Shown: positions 44,861 through 58,011, counted from the first letter of the stretch. The stretch: DNA of 64,000 nt from Micropterix aruncella (GCA_944548615.1 OX155973.1:1162561-1226560), one strand, 5' to 3'. Numbers and translations: made by a program. The notes: generated by a model from the sequence alone, not told the origin.

Positions 44861-45649
44861 ACTTGAAAAACAAAAAAAAAACATAATAAATGAATAAGCA
44901 ACTACTTCTTAAAACAATTATAACTCTAATAAGGTATAAGTGAATTAAAACATGCGACTACACTACAGTCACCAACGAATCCCATATCCGAATCCTTTAA
45001 TCTATTTAGGGTAAGCTATCAGCAAAATGTCGTGTTCAATTTCTTTTGCTGTTTGAATATTTTTTAAAATAAAAACATGGTAGCAGCTACAACGATGTTA
45101 TAATACAACAAAATATATTATTAAAAACAAAATATTACGATCAATCCGGTAGTTTCCCTAAGTATCGCCCTTTTAATGGAGTGTAGTTTGCCGAATGCAC
45201 TCAAACGGATGCGCTACTGATACTGGCGACACTGGACGATTAAATTAAAAAGTTCCTGTTTATCTAATTAGTACCTATGTAATTTTAAATATGATGTGAG
45301 CTATTTATTTTTGTACATTTCAATAAGAAAAATATATATATTTTTTAATTCTAGATAAATTCAACATTCCGCGGGAATTTCAAATAAGTCTAAAGGGCAC
45401 CGCCGCTTTTCTCCATTTTGGGCTCCAACAGCCTGTGTTAAGTCGTATAATTATATTATATATTGTGAATGTAGGTACTTGCGAATGTAGATGCTTAATT
45501 GAGACAGTGCCTGGGGGTCAAATCTTGAAAAAAATTGCATGCTAAATTTGTCTATGGCCCATGTAAATCAAATGGACAAATTTGCATACTAAATGTTTCA
45601 AGCCAATCGGCTGTGCACTCCATCGAATAATGGAGGGGGGGGGAATACT
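44861..45649. other. No gene recognised
   Basis: AT-rich spacer with no coding or repeat signature that I can support. Confidence 0.4.
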
Positions 45650-45957
45650 CATACGTTTTTTAAGCAGCGGGTGGTTGTTGAGCTGATGTTAGCTGCTCTT
45701 GAAACGACCTGTTGCCCACCCAATCCCGAGACGGATAAAGGACAGTCCACGATAAATTCGAACTGAATTACCGCTAACAAGTAAAGGCTTCGTAAGCAAC
45801 TTTGGACCCATAACTAGGAGAAATCTGGCCAATCTGGTAGTAAGGGCGCGAGGCTGCCCGCAGCTTTCATATCCCAATGCCTCGCAGCAAGGCGTTGGTC
45901 TCATAAGGGCGTGTTGGCGTAGCCATGATCAGTGGGCATAGCTGGACTGTATTATCC
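45650..45957 (-). repeat. Dispersed repeat family Y, inverse copy
   Basis: Reverse complement of the 60180-60370 part, for example CTCTTGAAACGACC-GTTG and GTCCACGATAAATTCGAACT. Confidence 0.65.
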
Positions 45958-46524
45958 CTAAGGGCCCTATTCCACCGGGACACCATGCGGCGCAACCAGT
46001 CGCGCACCGTAGTGTCTTTGAGCTACCAAGTTGAGACACCAGATACACACTGCGGCCACAGCATTAAAACGGACGTCGAAAGTTAGCACTTATGCCGCAT
46101 TAATTAAGGAAAACAAAGTTAAATAGAAAAAAAAACAGTTGGTGGTTCATCCTCATTCTCTATTAGCATACTCCAGTGAGGAACTATCCCAAATAGGTGG
46201 TCTGCTTTGAATTTCGATAGTAAATTTTCTGCATCAAAATTATCCATCGTAGCGTACGCTGGAACTCAACATCTTGACAACAACAGTACGCGTGCGGGGA
46301 AAGGGTTGGTCACTTGCAGCGCGACTAGCGGCCAAGTGAGTGACACGCCATACAGCGCTATACTAATAGTGGCGTGACCAGCGTGGCTGTGCAACCAAGC
46401 GGAGAGATACTCTCCATAGAGCTGTATACATTTTGATGCGAGATACTCTCCATAGACCTGTATACTGGGTCACTATGGCGGCGACTGGTTGCATCACCAT
46501 GGTGACCCGGTAAAATAGCCCTAT
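45958..46524. mobile_element. Element with ~45-bp TIRs
   Basis: GGGCCCTATTCCACCGGG-CACCATG...GCAACCAGTCGC on the left pairs with GGGCTATTTTACCGGGTCACC...GCAACCAGTCGC on the right. The interior repeats GAGATACTCTCCATAGA twice. It is a non-autonomous DNA transposon of unknown superfamily. Confidence 0.55.
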
Positions 46525-47380
46525 TTTACCTTAAGACTGCGTAATCACCCCATGGTTGAAAGAATGATTACATATCCTCACCCTGGGTCGACGGGTTCGT
46601 CTGTCGACTGTCCCAGTTGACAGCTCTAAGTGTAGTTACAAAATTGCAATTTTAAAAAAATAATAAATATAAATAGTTGTGTTAGAACAGACAACATAAA
46701 AGAAAAATAAAAACCGCCAGAGATTTTCAAACCAAACAGCATAAAGATTGTTCGCAGGACACCCCTCTCCTGAACAAAAAACTGAATTCTGTAGGCCCGG
46801 TGCCAGCATCTTGAAAAGTATTTAAATGTTTCAAGTTAATACTAGTTTTGATTAAGTACTTCTGCTATCGTTTTTTGGGAAAATAAATAAAATACACAAA
46901 TTACGTGACATCATACATTTATTTCATAACCTAACTTACGCGCTTACACATATACAAAAAGCTCTCGCAGCGCCGGTACGCCCGCCATCTTGAAAATCTT
47001 AACTACGCAAACTACACAGAAAATAGATATCATATTCCAAAATATGAAAATATCGACTTTAAAAACTCTATTATAAAAATGGCAGACAAAACAGATCTAC
47101 CAGCAAACATTCAGTAATCAAGCGATGGTTCAATGAAAAATACTACAATAGATTGTTACAGAAAACATTAATATAATTTTACACATGTTGTGTATTTTTA
47201 TATTCGTCAATGTCGTGCTAAATATTAGCTATACAAAATAATTTTGCATTTAATGTTTCCTGGAATTTAAATTTGTTATGATTTTTCACAGGTTTACTTT
47301 TATTACAAAACAAGAGAGAAAGACATTATGTTATTTAAGTTCTTCTTCTCTGTCGTTCCCTCATTACTGAGGATCGTGGC
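46525..47380. other. No gene recognised
   Basis: AT-rich spacer. Nothing supported. Confidence 0.4.
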
Positions 47381-47382
47381 CA

Positions 47383-47700
47383 CTAGACAACATTTTGCCT
47401 ACAAGGCTGCTCCACTTCGACCTGACTTTTGCATGGAGGGTCGCAGATTGTTTGACCCTTTAGTAACTTCTTTGATGAGGTCGTTCCATCTGGCCGGTGA
47501 TCTTCCTCTGCTTCTTCTTCCCTCCACTTCACCCCCGGAAAGCATTTTCTCCAGATTCTCTGGCTTTCTCCTGGCAACATGACCGAAGAAGTGCAGGACC
47601 CAACTCATGCATACGGTGGAGAACCTCAATTGGATGCCGAGTTCTTCCAGGACAGATTTGTTGGTGCGGCATGCTGTCCATGGGTATATGGATATTTAAG
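47383..47700 (-). pseudogene. RTE-type LINE, C-terminal scrap
   Basis: Reads LHFFGHVARRKPENLEKMLSG, then RGRSPARWNDLIKEVTKGSN. This is the LRWFGHV-R...RGRP--RW-D pattern at the end of RTE-like reverse transcriptases. It is frame-shifted and truncated. Confidence 0.7.
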
Positions 47701-47704
47701 TTAG

Positions 47705-48300
47705 ACGACATTAAAAAGACACACGAAGAACTAATAACAAAGCGTAATAATGCAATAGTTAAACTGGATAAACATTCCTCACGTAAGAAATATATAATTA
47801 AAGAAACTAAGCTCTCCAGCGTTGCTATTACAACTATCCTTTGCTAATATCGTGCTCTCTACGTTGAAAGTGTCCATGTAAATCTTAAAAATAAATACTA
47901 AACTTATATTAATACAATTTAAGTCCATCGAAAAGTTATCTCTCTCTCTGTGAATTTTCCAATACCTGAAAAGAAAGGTACAAAGTTTAATAATGAAACA
48001 AAAAAAAGCTATAGAGAATCCAGAACAGTCGCGAGATTTGAGGAATTCTTGGAAGAATTAAAGGTTAGGTGAAAATCAACAGCTATATGGGACGAAAAGG
48101 GGGTTTAACCACTCGGAAGCCAGCCTTCACGAGCAAAAAACTGCGCTGCAACTTTTTGGTCGATTTTGTGAATAAATACTAACAATATCGTTTTTTCATG
48201 AATTCCCTCTTGTTACCTATTAATTAATCTTGTTAGTCATGTATATTACATATATATTTATATAATAAATATGGGGCCGGCCGAAACCTACACTATCGAA
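47705..48300. other. No gene recognised
   Basis: AT-rich spacer. No feature. Confidence 0.4.
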
Positions 48301-48310
48301 TACTTGACGA

Positions 48311-48365
48311 GTTCGCGTTTGTGTGCGTGACCTAGTATGAGCGAGTCACGCACACAAACGCGAAC
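48311..48365. repeat. Perfect 21-bp-stem hairpin
   Basis: Arms 48311-48331 and 48345-48365 (GTTCGCGTTTGTGTGCGTGA plus C) with a 13-nt loop. Confidence 0.9.
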
Positions 48366-48404
48366 ATGTCAATGCATTGGACAGCGTATCACACACAATC
48401 TTGT

Positions 48405-48710
48405 ATCACACACAATCTCGCAAGATTTGCGAGATCGCACAGCAGCACATTTCATGACCATTTAGGAGCGACCACGGCACATTGATAACGCAGAGTGTTC
48501 CGATTGTTTTTAATAGTAAAAAATATAATAGTTTCCTGGCGGAAATTGGTTTTGTATGATTAAATTGGTGTTATCATGTTATCAAACATAGTTTATAAGG
48601 CAGAATGGGCATTTTCTGCCGCTGGATATCTGACGAGCAGCATTCAAAGTCAATTAGCCGATGAAACTCCGAAGTTCCTTTCAAAATAATTCCTATTTTT
48701 TTAAATAAAT
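48405..48710 (+). mobile_element. hAT remnant, left arm of a 3.7-kb inverted pair
   Basis: Inverted partner at 51692-52160. Near 48592-48690 a frame reads [32 protein letters not shown] followed by SQLADE is the hAT dimerisation-domain hallmark. The right arm has a ~155-bp extra segment (about 51930-52085). Confidence 0.65.
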
Positions 48711-48712
48711 GG

Positions 48713-48851
<139 letters not shown>

Positions 48852-49325
48852 GTAAAAGCTACTTAAAAAGTAGCGAAGGAAATCCCAGCTTGTATTGGGA
48901 AATGCTTATGTTTGAATGAGATATACTTACGGATGTGCACGACTTTCGACAGGTGCAATGTAAGTTTAAAGGTCCTTTTGCAGTCGACTAACGATCACTA
49001 TTCATCCATATATCTCATAAATAGGGCTTATCCTTATGCAACACAAAATGCCTTCAAATGAGACGAATTAAGCGAAAAAATTAAACTATTGATCACTTCG
49101 GCAAAGCCGCTTTCTAAATGAAAGTGACATTACGAAATAATTCAAATTTCGAATGCTACCAACATTTAAAATATGATACAATTGGCTGAGTTTGTTATCA
49201 ACGAGCCATTAAATCGAAATAAAAATAAAAAAAAAACCTCCATATGCTCAATGAAATGAAAGAAACTTCAATCTTAATTTCTGGCAGAGGAGTTTATAAT
49301 AAAGATTGTATAATGTCATCAAAAT

Positions 49326-49500
<175 letters not shown>

Positions 49501-49504
<4 letters not shown>

Positions 49505-50340
49505 TAATATATATAAATTACGTGTCACGTTGTTTGTCCGCGATGGACTCCTAAACTACTTAACCGATTTGAATCAAATTTGCACACAATGTGCAGTTTG
49601 ATCCAACTTGAAAGATAGGATAGCTTACGTCTTAATTTATAGTCGCGATATTATTTTATTGCAATGTCTATTATTTGACATTCGCAATTATCTGTTAGTT
49701 CCAAACGATTTTAACAGATGGCGTTATCTATTGAGTAATCCATAGATGGCGCTGCTATGTTAAACCTACAAACGTCATAGTCGGCCAAGCGTTATTCTAA
49801 ATTCAAAATATTGTGAAGGTAATACAGTGAAATTATTCCTGCTTTTTAATTATTTTTGCTTCATTGTTCAAAACTCTTTAATTAAAATATATACATGTAA
49901 GTATTATCACATAGTTATAAAAGTGGAATAACTGCAGTATAGGAACCTCTCTCCAATTTTTTTCATTTTAATGCTAAATCTGGAAGAAAATTGTGTCGGT
50001 CGCTATAAATAAGCGAGATATAGGCATTCAAAGTTTAAATTTTAAAAACAGGCCAAAATAATATAATATAAAAATGGATGTTGGTATATCTGTATGCCCG
50101 TCTGTCCGAGTTTAATAGACTCCGAAACCGTTTGACCGATCACCATGAAAGTTGGCATATATATGTATTTTTTCATGGTTAAGGTTTTTATATATATCCG
50201 CTTTGTTGCAACTTTCAACTAGACGGCGCTGCAGCACACCAACTTCTATACTGCTCAACCGATCGCAATGAAAATTGGTATACATTGGTACCTATTTGAG
50301 AACAGATATAACACGGGCAACGCCGGGTAATACCACTCGT
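49501..50340 (+). mobile_element. Helitron-derived segment(s), degenerate
   Basis: Starts TATATAAATTACGTGTCACG and TTGTTTGTCCGCGATGGACT, a stretch common after insect Helitron 5' ends. It ends GGGCAACGCCGGGTAA, the usual GC hairpin just before a Helitron 3' end, but the CTAG end is lost. The middle contains two further TGACCGAT--C-ATGAAA-TTG repeats. No Rep/helicase. Confidence 0.55.
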
Positions 50341-50355
50341 ATATATATATATATG

Positions 50356-50449
<94 letters not shown>
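50341..50449. repeat. (TA)n array
   Basis: About 110 bp, with TATGTATG variants at its start. Confidence 0.95.
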
Positions 50450-50452
<3 letters not shown>

Positions 50453-51065
50453 TCGTTATTTCGCCCTTACAACGTAACTTTTTCTGAATTCTGTGAGATC
50501 TTGCAAAATACCGAGATCTTGCAAGACTGACCTCTTAAATCTTGCAAATACCGAGATTGAAGATATTGCTGCAAGATTGCATTACCTAGTGCCGGAGGCA
50601 CTTGCCTAATTTTTAAAGATTTTACTCTGGAATATGGATTTCATTTGTGGTTCGGTTGATTTTGGATATACCGCAATGATATCCAGGACTGAAATGTGTT
50701 CCCCGCTCCCAAACAGGCTGTCCAGTATGAGGAACTGGACTTCCGTGGTCCGGATGCGGAGGTATCGTAATCTAGCACACTTATGACTCAAGCGTTTCAT
50801 ATCAATACAGAAACGGATCTAAGGAGCGTGCGTTCACAGGGGGATGCATCTTGTTTGCTGTTGAACCCAGTACCGGATAGAGATAGAGAATGCAATATTG
50901 TAGCAAAATCTTCAATCGCAGTATTTGCAAGATTTAATAGGTCAGTCTTGCAAGATCTCGGTATTTTGCGAGATCTCGCAGAATTCAGAATATTATTTTT
51001 TATAATTTATAAGTATTTTTATTATTTCTATTACAACTTAGTAAAGTTGTAAGGGTGAAATAATG
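50450..51065. mobile_element. Inverted-repeat element with AGATCTTGCAAGA motifs
   Basis: Arms about 50450-50590 and 50895-51062 are inverted (TTACAAC--AACTTT, AGATCTTGCAAGACTGACCT). The centre (50690-50840) shares ~150 bp with 56190-56340 (GCACACTTATGACTCAAGCG, AGAAACGGATCTAAGGAGCG). Unclassified. Confidence 0.55.
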
Positions 51066-51084
51066 AAACAAAATATATATTTAA

Positions 51085-51671
51085 CCCCTCGAGCGCTGAC
51101 GTTTGAATTGTAGTGTCTCTTAGAGAACGCGAAGAAGAAGATTACATCACAACAAAAATATAGCGTTTCAGGAAAACGACGATTACTCCGAAACTACTAT
51201 ACGGATCGTATAAAGATTATCTGTCAAAGTTGTGGTACAGAAAAAAAACTGACTTGTCCAACATTTCTATGTTTTTTCTGGAAATAAATCACCCTATGCA
51301 AGAAATTGTGAATACTTTTATAATAATTATAATATGCTTCATTCAACCTATGACTTCGTTTTACTTATACCCATACAAAAATAAAAAAATATTCGGTGTT
51401 GAATATCAACATGAATATTGAAGTTTTTGGTTTGGTTTGGTTCAATCATAGACTAAAAAATGGCGACTGTATGAAAAATAATGAACCAACGAGTTAACGA
51501 CAGAGAATCTTCTCCTATTTTCGCACATACCACAGGCCGTATGATTTATGTGAGGTATCAAGAGTAAATAATTGGAAAACATCGGCCGATCTCGGCTGGG
51601 ACAGATGTCCCCTTTGCTGCTCTACAGTAATTTCAATTCTGAGACAATTGTCCCGTTTGCTGCTTGAGGGG
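51085..51671. mobile_element. piggyBac-like non-autonomous element
   Basis: CCCCTCGAGC...GCTTGAGGGG ends with TTAA on both sides (51081-51084, 51672-51675). 587 bp, no transposase. Confidence 0.7.
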
Positions 51672-51691
51672 TTAATCATTTATTTTAAAAA

Positions 51692-52160
51692 TTAGGAATT
51701 ATTTTGAAAGGAACTTCTTAAAAAACACAACAAATATATAGTTTTCTGCGAATTGACTTTGAATGCTGCTCGTCAGATATACAGCGGCAGAAAATGCCCG
51801 TTCTGCCTTGTAAACTATGTTTGATAACATGACGACACCAATTTAATCATACAAAACCAATTTCCGACAGGAAACTATTATATTTTTTTACTATTAAAAA
51901 CAATCGGAACACTCTGCGTTATCGAATTATTTCATTACATGCACGAAAACCATTGAGAATTGGCGAAGAAAATACGCCACTGCCTGCGACGTTCCGTTCC
52001 GTTCTCCAAGGGGGGCTGGCTGTCTTTGGCTGTCATTATAGCGTCGGGAATCCCCAGGATGCGATGGTGATCGCTGCATAGCTTTGTGCCGTGGTCGCTC
52101 CTAAATGGTCATGAAATGTGCTGCTGCACGATCCTGCGAGATTGTGTGTGATTTTGCGTG
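51692..52160 (-). mobile_element. hAT remnant, right arm
   Basis: Inverse of 48405-48710. The coding piece near 51713-51800 reads [20 protein letters not shown]. The ~155-bp additional block relative to the left arm is either an insertion here or a deletion there. Confidence 0.6.
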
Positions 52161-52499
52161 CAAGATTAATCTTGCAAAATTAGTGCAAGATCTTGATAGT
52201 GCAAGATATACCGAGACTGCATTCCCTAAGTACCGGATCATCCAATAGGCCAAGTAAGCACCGGCCTATAGGCCTTACACCTTTTAGGCACCCTGCGACA
52301 AAGAACCAATACAATCATACATTTTTGATTTTCTTTTTCATATATAGAAAAAAAAAATGAGTTGAAATTCTAAGGATGATTTATTATTAATAACAGCCCC
52401 AAATTGGCCGATATTGGCCACAACACGATTCAGCGTGACGGCCCCGTTTTAATTTTATATTAATTGATTTGTTTTATTTTATTACGTTTTATTATGTTA

Positions 52500-53174
52500 C
52501 AGTAGAGCGTCGATTATCCGAACGTCGGTCAAGCGAACGACCGCTTAACCGAACTGATGCGACCGCAGAATCTCGGTTAAAAACAGAACGCGATTGCCAT
52601 GAATGTGATGAAGAAGACGTTCAAGAATGGATGAGGGTTGATGATGCAGATCCAGGGCACCAAATCATGCAGGACAGCGATATTGTAGACCTCGTGACTG
52701 ATAATGCTGACGCCGCCAGCACCTCATCGACTAGTGAATCAGAAAATGAAGATGAAATAATACCTACACCTTCTGAAGCATTTACATGTCTAGATGCTGT
52801 CTTTGAGATGGTTTGGAGCTCAAAATGAAAGCGACCAGTATCAGATATCTGTACTGAAAAAAGTGCGGGAATTAGCTGCTCATAAGCGGGTAGGCTAGCT
52901 TCGACAGACCAAAATTAAGCACTTTTTTAAGCGTTAATTCGTTCCTCTTCATGTACGTATGTATTACATACACGCATATCTATTTTGTTCACTGGATTAC
53001 TACTCACTATTGTAATAAATAAAAAAAGTTAAAACAGATTACATAGATAATAGATATTATTATGTCCATATATGGTTTTATTAATACAGTTTTTATACAG
53101 TTCGATTATCCAAATAAATCGGTTTTCCGAACACCCTTGTCCCCCAATTAGTTCGGATAATCGACGCTCTACTG
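52500..53174 (+). mobile_element. pogo/Tigger element, internally deleted
   Basis: TIRs CAGTAGAGCGTCGATTATCC at both ends with TA flanks (52498-52499, 53175-53176). 675 bp. Keeps only the end of the transposase. Confidence 0.85.
52550..52828 (+). pseudogene. pogo/Tigger transposase C-terminal tail
   Basis: Acidic frame: QEWMRVDDADPGHQIMQDSD, then IVDLVTDN, ending AVFEMVWSSK. Tigger/JRK-type transposases have this D-PG---L-D-EIV tail. The helix-turn-helix and DDE core are gone. Confidence 0.65.
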
Positions 53175-53176
53175 TA

Positions 53177-53685
53177 ATATGTTTTATTTAAATTATCGGT
53201 ACAGTGGTTTGGCAGTAATTAATGTGTTGGTGAGACAGTGTCATAATTCATTTTTTTTACTAATTTATACTAAAATTTTTTGGGACATCAACTTGACAAT
53301 CGGCTGAGGGGCCGAGGCCTGAAGGGTTAATATAATTGTTATAAATTATCGACGGTTAGCTGCTGCCAGCCTGTGTATTTTGTTTATATGCACATCTTTG
53401 CTACATAAGGGACATTCAGTATTAGGTAACGTAAGTTGAGGGGAAGAAGGGAGGGGGGTCTTGTAAAACGTTCATCACAGGGGCAACATTTCAAACAATG
53501 CATTATATAACTTTGTTTTTTATTTATTTTAAGTTTATTAGTAAAAAAAAGCTAAATTAGGAGAATGCATGACGAGAACAGTGGTGGATGAAGCCAAAAA
53601 TGTATGTAAGGACAGGGTCAAGTCAGGAAAACGGCATAATTTAATGTTAGATTAGTATTAAAAGTTTATTTCACAACTTTCAAAA
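53177..53685. other. No gene recognised
   Basis: AT-rich. A stray CTGAAGGGTTAA (near 53320) looks like a piggyBac-like MITE end without a partner. Confidence 0.4.
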
Positions 53686-53896
53686 CTCACGATGGCATGT
53701 TTTCAACCCTCGAAAATTTCTTTGTTGGTGTACGCATACTAATGTATAACGGTGGCTTATTCAATAAAGCCGAAGGTGACTTTTTTCCGCATATAATTGC
53801 ATAAATATGGAGATCGGCCGCCAGCGAATTGTCACAACAGAAAAACCACCGATCGGTGGTTAAGCATAACATTGGCATTGCAGCGGTTAAGCCCAT
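53686..53896 (-). pseudogene. Exon-like repeat, better copy, unknown family
   Basis: 69-codon frame: TTDRWFFCCDNSLAADLHIY, AIICGKKSPSALLNKPPLYI, then KKFSRVENMPS and GTGAGT. The shared donor with 16665-16866 suggests a real exon of a multicopy gene. I do not recognise the family. Confidence 0.4.
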
Positions 53897-53899
53897 GGC

Positions 53900-54890
53900 T
53901 CTCTAACTAATCTGAGAAGATTCATTTTGCTAATTGAAGATTAGTATCGTCGCGATGGAAAGAGAGGAACACTCGAATGTCGTCTGCATACATGTGAAGT
54001 TCAGTGCGATGAAGTTATAATAACGTTACTTACATCAAGGTTTGTCCACGAAGTGTCTCCTTCTTTATTCATCCTTTTAATATCTGTGAAACAAAGTGCA
54101 AATAATAAAATTGTTAATTTTATACAGTGTTTATGACCTACAATTGTTTTCTTGAGGGGGTGATTCTATGCATGAAACTGAACAAGAATAACCAAAATTT
54201 TAAGTTCTTTTCGAAATTATACGATTATTCTTCTATACGAGATTATTTTAAATGAAAAATTGAGTTGAAAATTATCTATAACTTTTTTTGTTTTGGACTT
54301 CATTACTGAGTTTTTTTAATTTATTCTACAACTGAATTTATTTAATTAAAGAAAAGCACAATATTATTAAATGCAGTACATTATTACATTAGCAATATTA
54401 GAGGCTTCATTGTTAACAGTAGCAAAATAGAGAGCACCGTAGCAGGGTACTTTTTAAAGTCAACTTCGCCTAACTAGGTCTAAGCCCGTACTAAGGCAAG
54501 TGTATCGTGTAAACAATGACTCATGCATACGTCAAATAATATAATTTTAAAAAAGTTGTCAACGGAGAAGAGTCATCAGCTATGCAAAATGAGCACAGAA
54601 TTAATGTTTGTTGATGATAATTTAAACCATTTTTCTTCAAATCTAATAACATTAAAAATTAACTAATAATAATAAACAAGGTAGGTACAAATTTAACCGC
54701 CCTACCTAGACGAACGTATGTGATACGGCCGCTATATTATCGCCCAAACGCAACAACCAGTATCACATAGGTTCAAGTACGTTCTAGTACAAAAACAAAA
54801 AAAAAAAAAAACTGGAAACCTATATAGCGTAAGCGTAAGTCAAATTGTTCCTACGATTCTAAATACTAAAAAATGTACGGAATATTATAA
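53900..54890. repeat. Mostly empty; shares ~110 bp with 4690-4790
   Basis: 54390-54510 (GCAAAATAGAGAGCACCGTA, CGCCTAACTAGG--TA-GCC) matches the interior of the hAT element at 4223-5545. The rest is AT-rich with no feature. Confidence 0.5.
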
Positions 54891-54892
54891 AG

Positions 54893-55795
54893 AAGTATTG
54901 CAGCATACACTTCCAGACCCCAGTAACCTCGCTCGTTGGAGCTTTGCCGAGGATAGTTCTTGTCCCCTCTGTAGCAATACCCCTTGCACAGCTAGACACA
55001 TTCTAGTGGGCTGCAAGGTGGCCTTAGATCAAGGACGGTACACTTACCGCCATGACAAAGTTCTCGCTGTTATTCGCGAGGTAATTAGTCTCTCAGTGGC
55101 TCGTGCCAACAAGGGTTTGACAGTATCCTCCAAACCCCCAATACAGTTTGTGCGGGATGGCTCTAAAGGCAAAAAATATTTAACTACAAACCTTTCTCAA
55201 TAATCGAGAAAGCTACAGATTGGATTCTGGAGGTTGATTCGGTCTCTAAGCAGTATAAATTCCCTGAAAGTCTCGGATGCACAGCTCTCCGTCCAGATAT
55301 AACTCTTTACTCTCTATCTCGGAAGGTGGCTCTTATTGTAGAATTAACTGTTCCATGGGAATCAAATATCCCAAAAGACCACGAGTACAAATTAAATAAA
55401 TACCATGATCTTGCAAATGCCGTAACCCGGAACGGCTTCACTGTTCACCTTCACGCGGTGGAAGTTGGCGCTCGTGGCCTGCCAGCTAAATCTCTATTTC
55501 ACCTCTTTAAAGATCTTGGCCTTTCCAGAAAAATAATCAACTCTTTCTTAGAAAAATTATCTAAAACTGCGATTTGCGCATCTCAAATTCTATGGCTTCG
55601 AAGGGGGAGTGAATGGGTGGCAAGGTGAACGCTCACATGTGGCAAGACAGCTGTCCTAAACCTACCACAGCCGGTTCGTAAGTCCGGAATCCACTGCTCA
55701 CCCCCCAGAAGTGCAAAAAAAATAGTATTATGATGGGCCCGACTCCGGTCGGTGAATTCCATGGCAGCTCCGTTTGTATTTATTTATTTATTATT
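54893..55795 (+). mobile_element. RLE retrotransposon, copy 8
   Basis: 5'-truncated. It starts just before the CCHC knuckle ([20 protein letters not shown]), and runs through the endonuclease and 3' UTR to the TTTATTTATTATT tail. Two open frames (54898-55203 and 55326-55628) are separated by a small frameshift near 55190. Very similar to copy 7. Confidence 0.9.
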
Positions 55796-55799
55796 ATTA

Positions 55800-56185
55800 A
55801 GAAAACTAATGAAAATATCCAACGATTTTTTACCTACTTTTTGAATAATAACTCAAGTTAGGTTTCAAAATTAAGTCACAGATAAGTCGATGCATCTTTC
55901 AGTCTGTCAGTCTGCGAGTAATATTTAAAAATATCTATCATAAAAAACATAAGGGTTAAATAATAATTATGGTCAGAAAAATACATTGCAATAAATAGTT
56001 AAATATTCAAATTGAAATAAACATGCTTTAACCAGGTAACCAAAGAAGACTAAATCAAAAAGTAGAAGATTATTTTGTACCCATTTTTAATGCAAAATAA
56101 ATTCCTAAAAGTTTATTTTATTTGTTTTACTTGTTCAGAAAACAGGATTTCAGATCCGAAACAAATTGTATAATCAATCTTCCAG
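55800..56185. other. No gene recognised
   Basis: AT-rich spacer. No feature. Confidence 0.4.
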
Positions 56186-56189
56186 GTTT

Positions 56190-56340
56190 GTTTGTGTTGT
56201 TCCCCACTCCCAGACAGGACTTTCAGTATAATAACAGAACTTCCGTCGTCCAAATGTGGAGGTATCGTTATCTTGCACACTTATGACTCAAGCGTTTCCT
56301 ATAGATACAGAAACGGATCTAAGGAGCGTGCGATTATAAA
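56190..56340 (+). repeat. Repeat shared with 50690-50840
   Basis: GCACACTTATGACTCAAGCG and AGAAACGGATCTAAGGAGCG are identical in both. Unclassified, possibly part of a retroelement. Confidence 0.6.
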
Positions 56341-56344
56341 CTAT

Positions 56345-56855
56345 TTATTACTATATATATTAAATTAAATAACAAGCAAGAAGCACTGAAGTTAATGTTT
56401 CACCCGTTTCGAAAAGTACACTGAAAATAGTTTTAATTTAATTGGTTTTAAAAATCAAATCTTCCAGACGACTGTCACTATCCATGTTGTCGATCACGTT
56501 CTCTGAAGATCATTACAATTTTACCAAAGTAAATTATGTGCTGAAACTCTAGATTCCTCAAATGCGTTTGTGTTTGAATGACAATTGTGTTTGACTACTG
56601 TGTCTACACCATTAGCAAAGTAATTAAGTAGATACACTTTTCTATACTCCTGCTGCTTCAGATGAACATTATAAAGGGAATTCAACATTCGATTGAGTTC
56701 CCGCTCATATTAACAATCTGTATAAGTTAAACAGAGTAATCGAATGGATGTCTTACTCATACAAGCTATCTGTCGACATCCACTTCAAAACAGCCACTAT
56801 AAAAAAATATGAGGGTCATTTAAAAAGTTCCCGGCCTCATTGAAGTAAACGGAGT
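56345..56855. other. No gene recognised
   Basis: AT-rich. TCATTTAAAAAGTTCCCGG near 56818 resembles a mariner-type terminus without a partner. A 16-base G run lies at about 56855-56870. Confidence 0.35.
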
Positions 56856-56859
56856 GGGG

Positions 56860-57290
56860 GGGGGGGGGGGCTTGTTTCCAGCCCTTGATGTCATCTGGAT
56901 CTATAAGATCTTTTGTAACTACCCACTTTGTGGTTGGGTCAGTGGTCTGCTAGTAGCCCTGCAGATCACTGACTTTCAAGTTGGGCAGATTGTTGGGTTC
57001 GAGAAAGGCTTGTCCCAGTAAACTGTCTTTTTGCAGCGAGGCCTGGGCAGCGACCAACGATATGTATGCTGTTTTCTGGTTCTTCACCACATATTTGGCA
57101 GTCCTTGCTCTCGATCAAGTCAAGGTTAAATAGATGTGCTCTAAGGGTCGTGTGTCCGGTGAGGAGACCGTAGTGGTTCTAAGGTTCATCTTGCTCATGT
57201 CAAGTAGGGCCTTGGTTTACTTTGGAAGTGGTTGCTCATAAGGCAACTGTAGAAAAAAAAATCTTTCGCCGTCTGATAGATGGCCTTGAC
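56860..57290 (-). pseudogene. LINE 3' fragment with CCHC-type tail (R1/Jockey-like)
   Basis: Minus frame: LTGHTTLRAHLFNLDLIESK, then CQICGEEPENSIHIVGRCPG. The C--CG--PE---H----C pattern after LTGH is the usual end of R1/I/Jockey-group polyproteins. Degenerate. Confidence 0.65.
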
Positions 57291-57439
57291 ATGTAAATTG
57301 TAAAAAAAATCATTCTGATCAATACTTTGTCTATGGCACTCTTCCAAAGTTGCCAGCTGACATTGTCCAATAACAATAAAGAAAATTGAGTGTTCAAAGT
57401 GTTAGTTCAAAGAGTTAATTCAAACTCACCCCGTATATC

Positions 57440-57960
57440 TAATTTAAAAGGTTTTTCTATTATCACCAGCGATCTCTTCCTCAAGCTCTAGAAAACCTAC
57501 TTTTGCCCGCTTCTCTGTATACTCCTATCAAGTATGGAATCCTTACTTTAAGAACGATATAGGCCACTGGAAAGAGTTTATAAAAGAGCAACAAAGTCGG
57601 TGATATCAGTGAGGAACATAAGAAGTAAAACTGAAAGAACTCTTTTTAACATTATAGGAAAATAGGCAGCGAGGTTATCTAACTGAAACATACAAAATGC
57701 TTCTAGGTTATTACAAATATAACGTGCCCAACCTCGACAACGAGTAAACCGTGAACGCCGACAAACAACTGCATGGAAACTTATCGAAATTAAATAACGC
57801 AATTGCAGCATCGAACCCCAGGAAACGCTTTTTAAGAAATCGTGTCGTGGATGCTCGGAATACATTGTTAAAGGAAGGGATACGCGCTGACTCCGTCGAC
57901 AGCTTTAAGAATTAGCTGGATATTTTTCTTAGTTCAAAACGGCACGTTAGTTCGAGTGCA
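57440..57960 (+). pseudogene. LINE reverse transcriptase C-terminus, CR1/Jockey-like
   Basis: Frames read VWNPYFKNDIGHW, RGYLTETYKML, NRERRQTTAW, RNRVVDARNTLLKEGIRADS and VDSFKN-LDIF. This is the same protein region as 27490-28125 but a different copy or subfamily. Stops and shifts are present. Confidence 0.65.
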
Positions 57961-58011
57961 TGCGTATAATATAATAATAGCAATAATAATATTCCATTTA
58001 ATAAGGATTAC

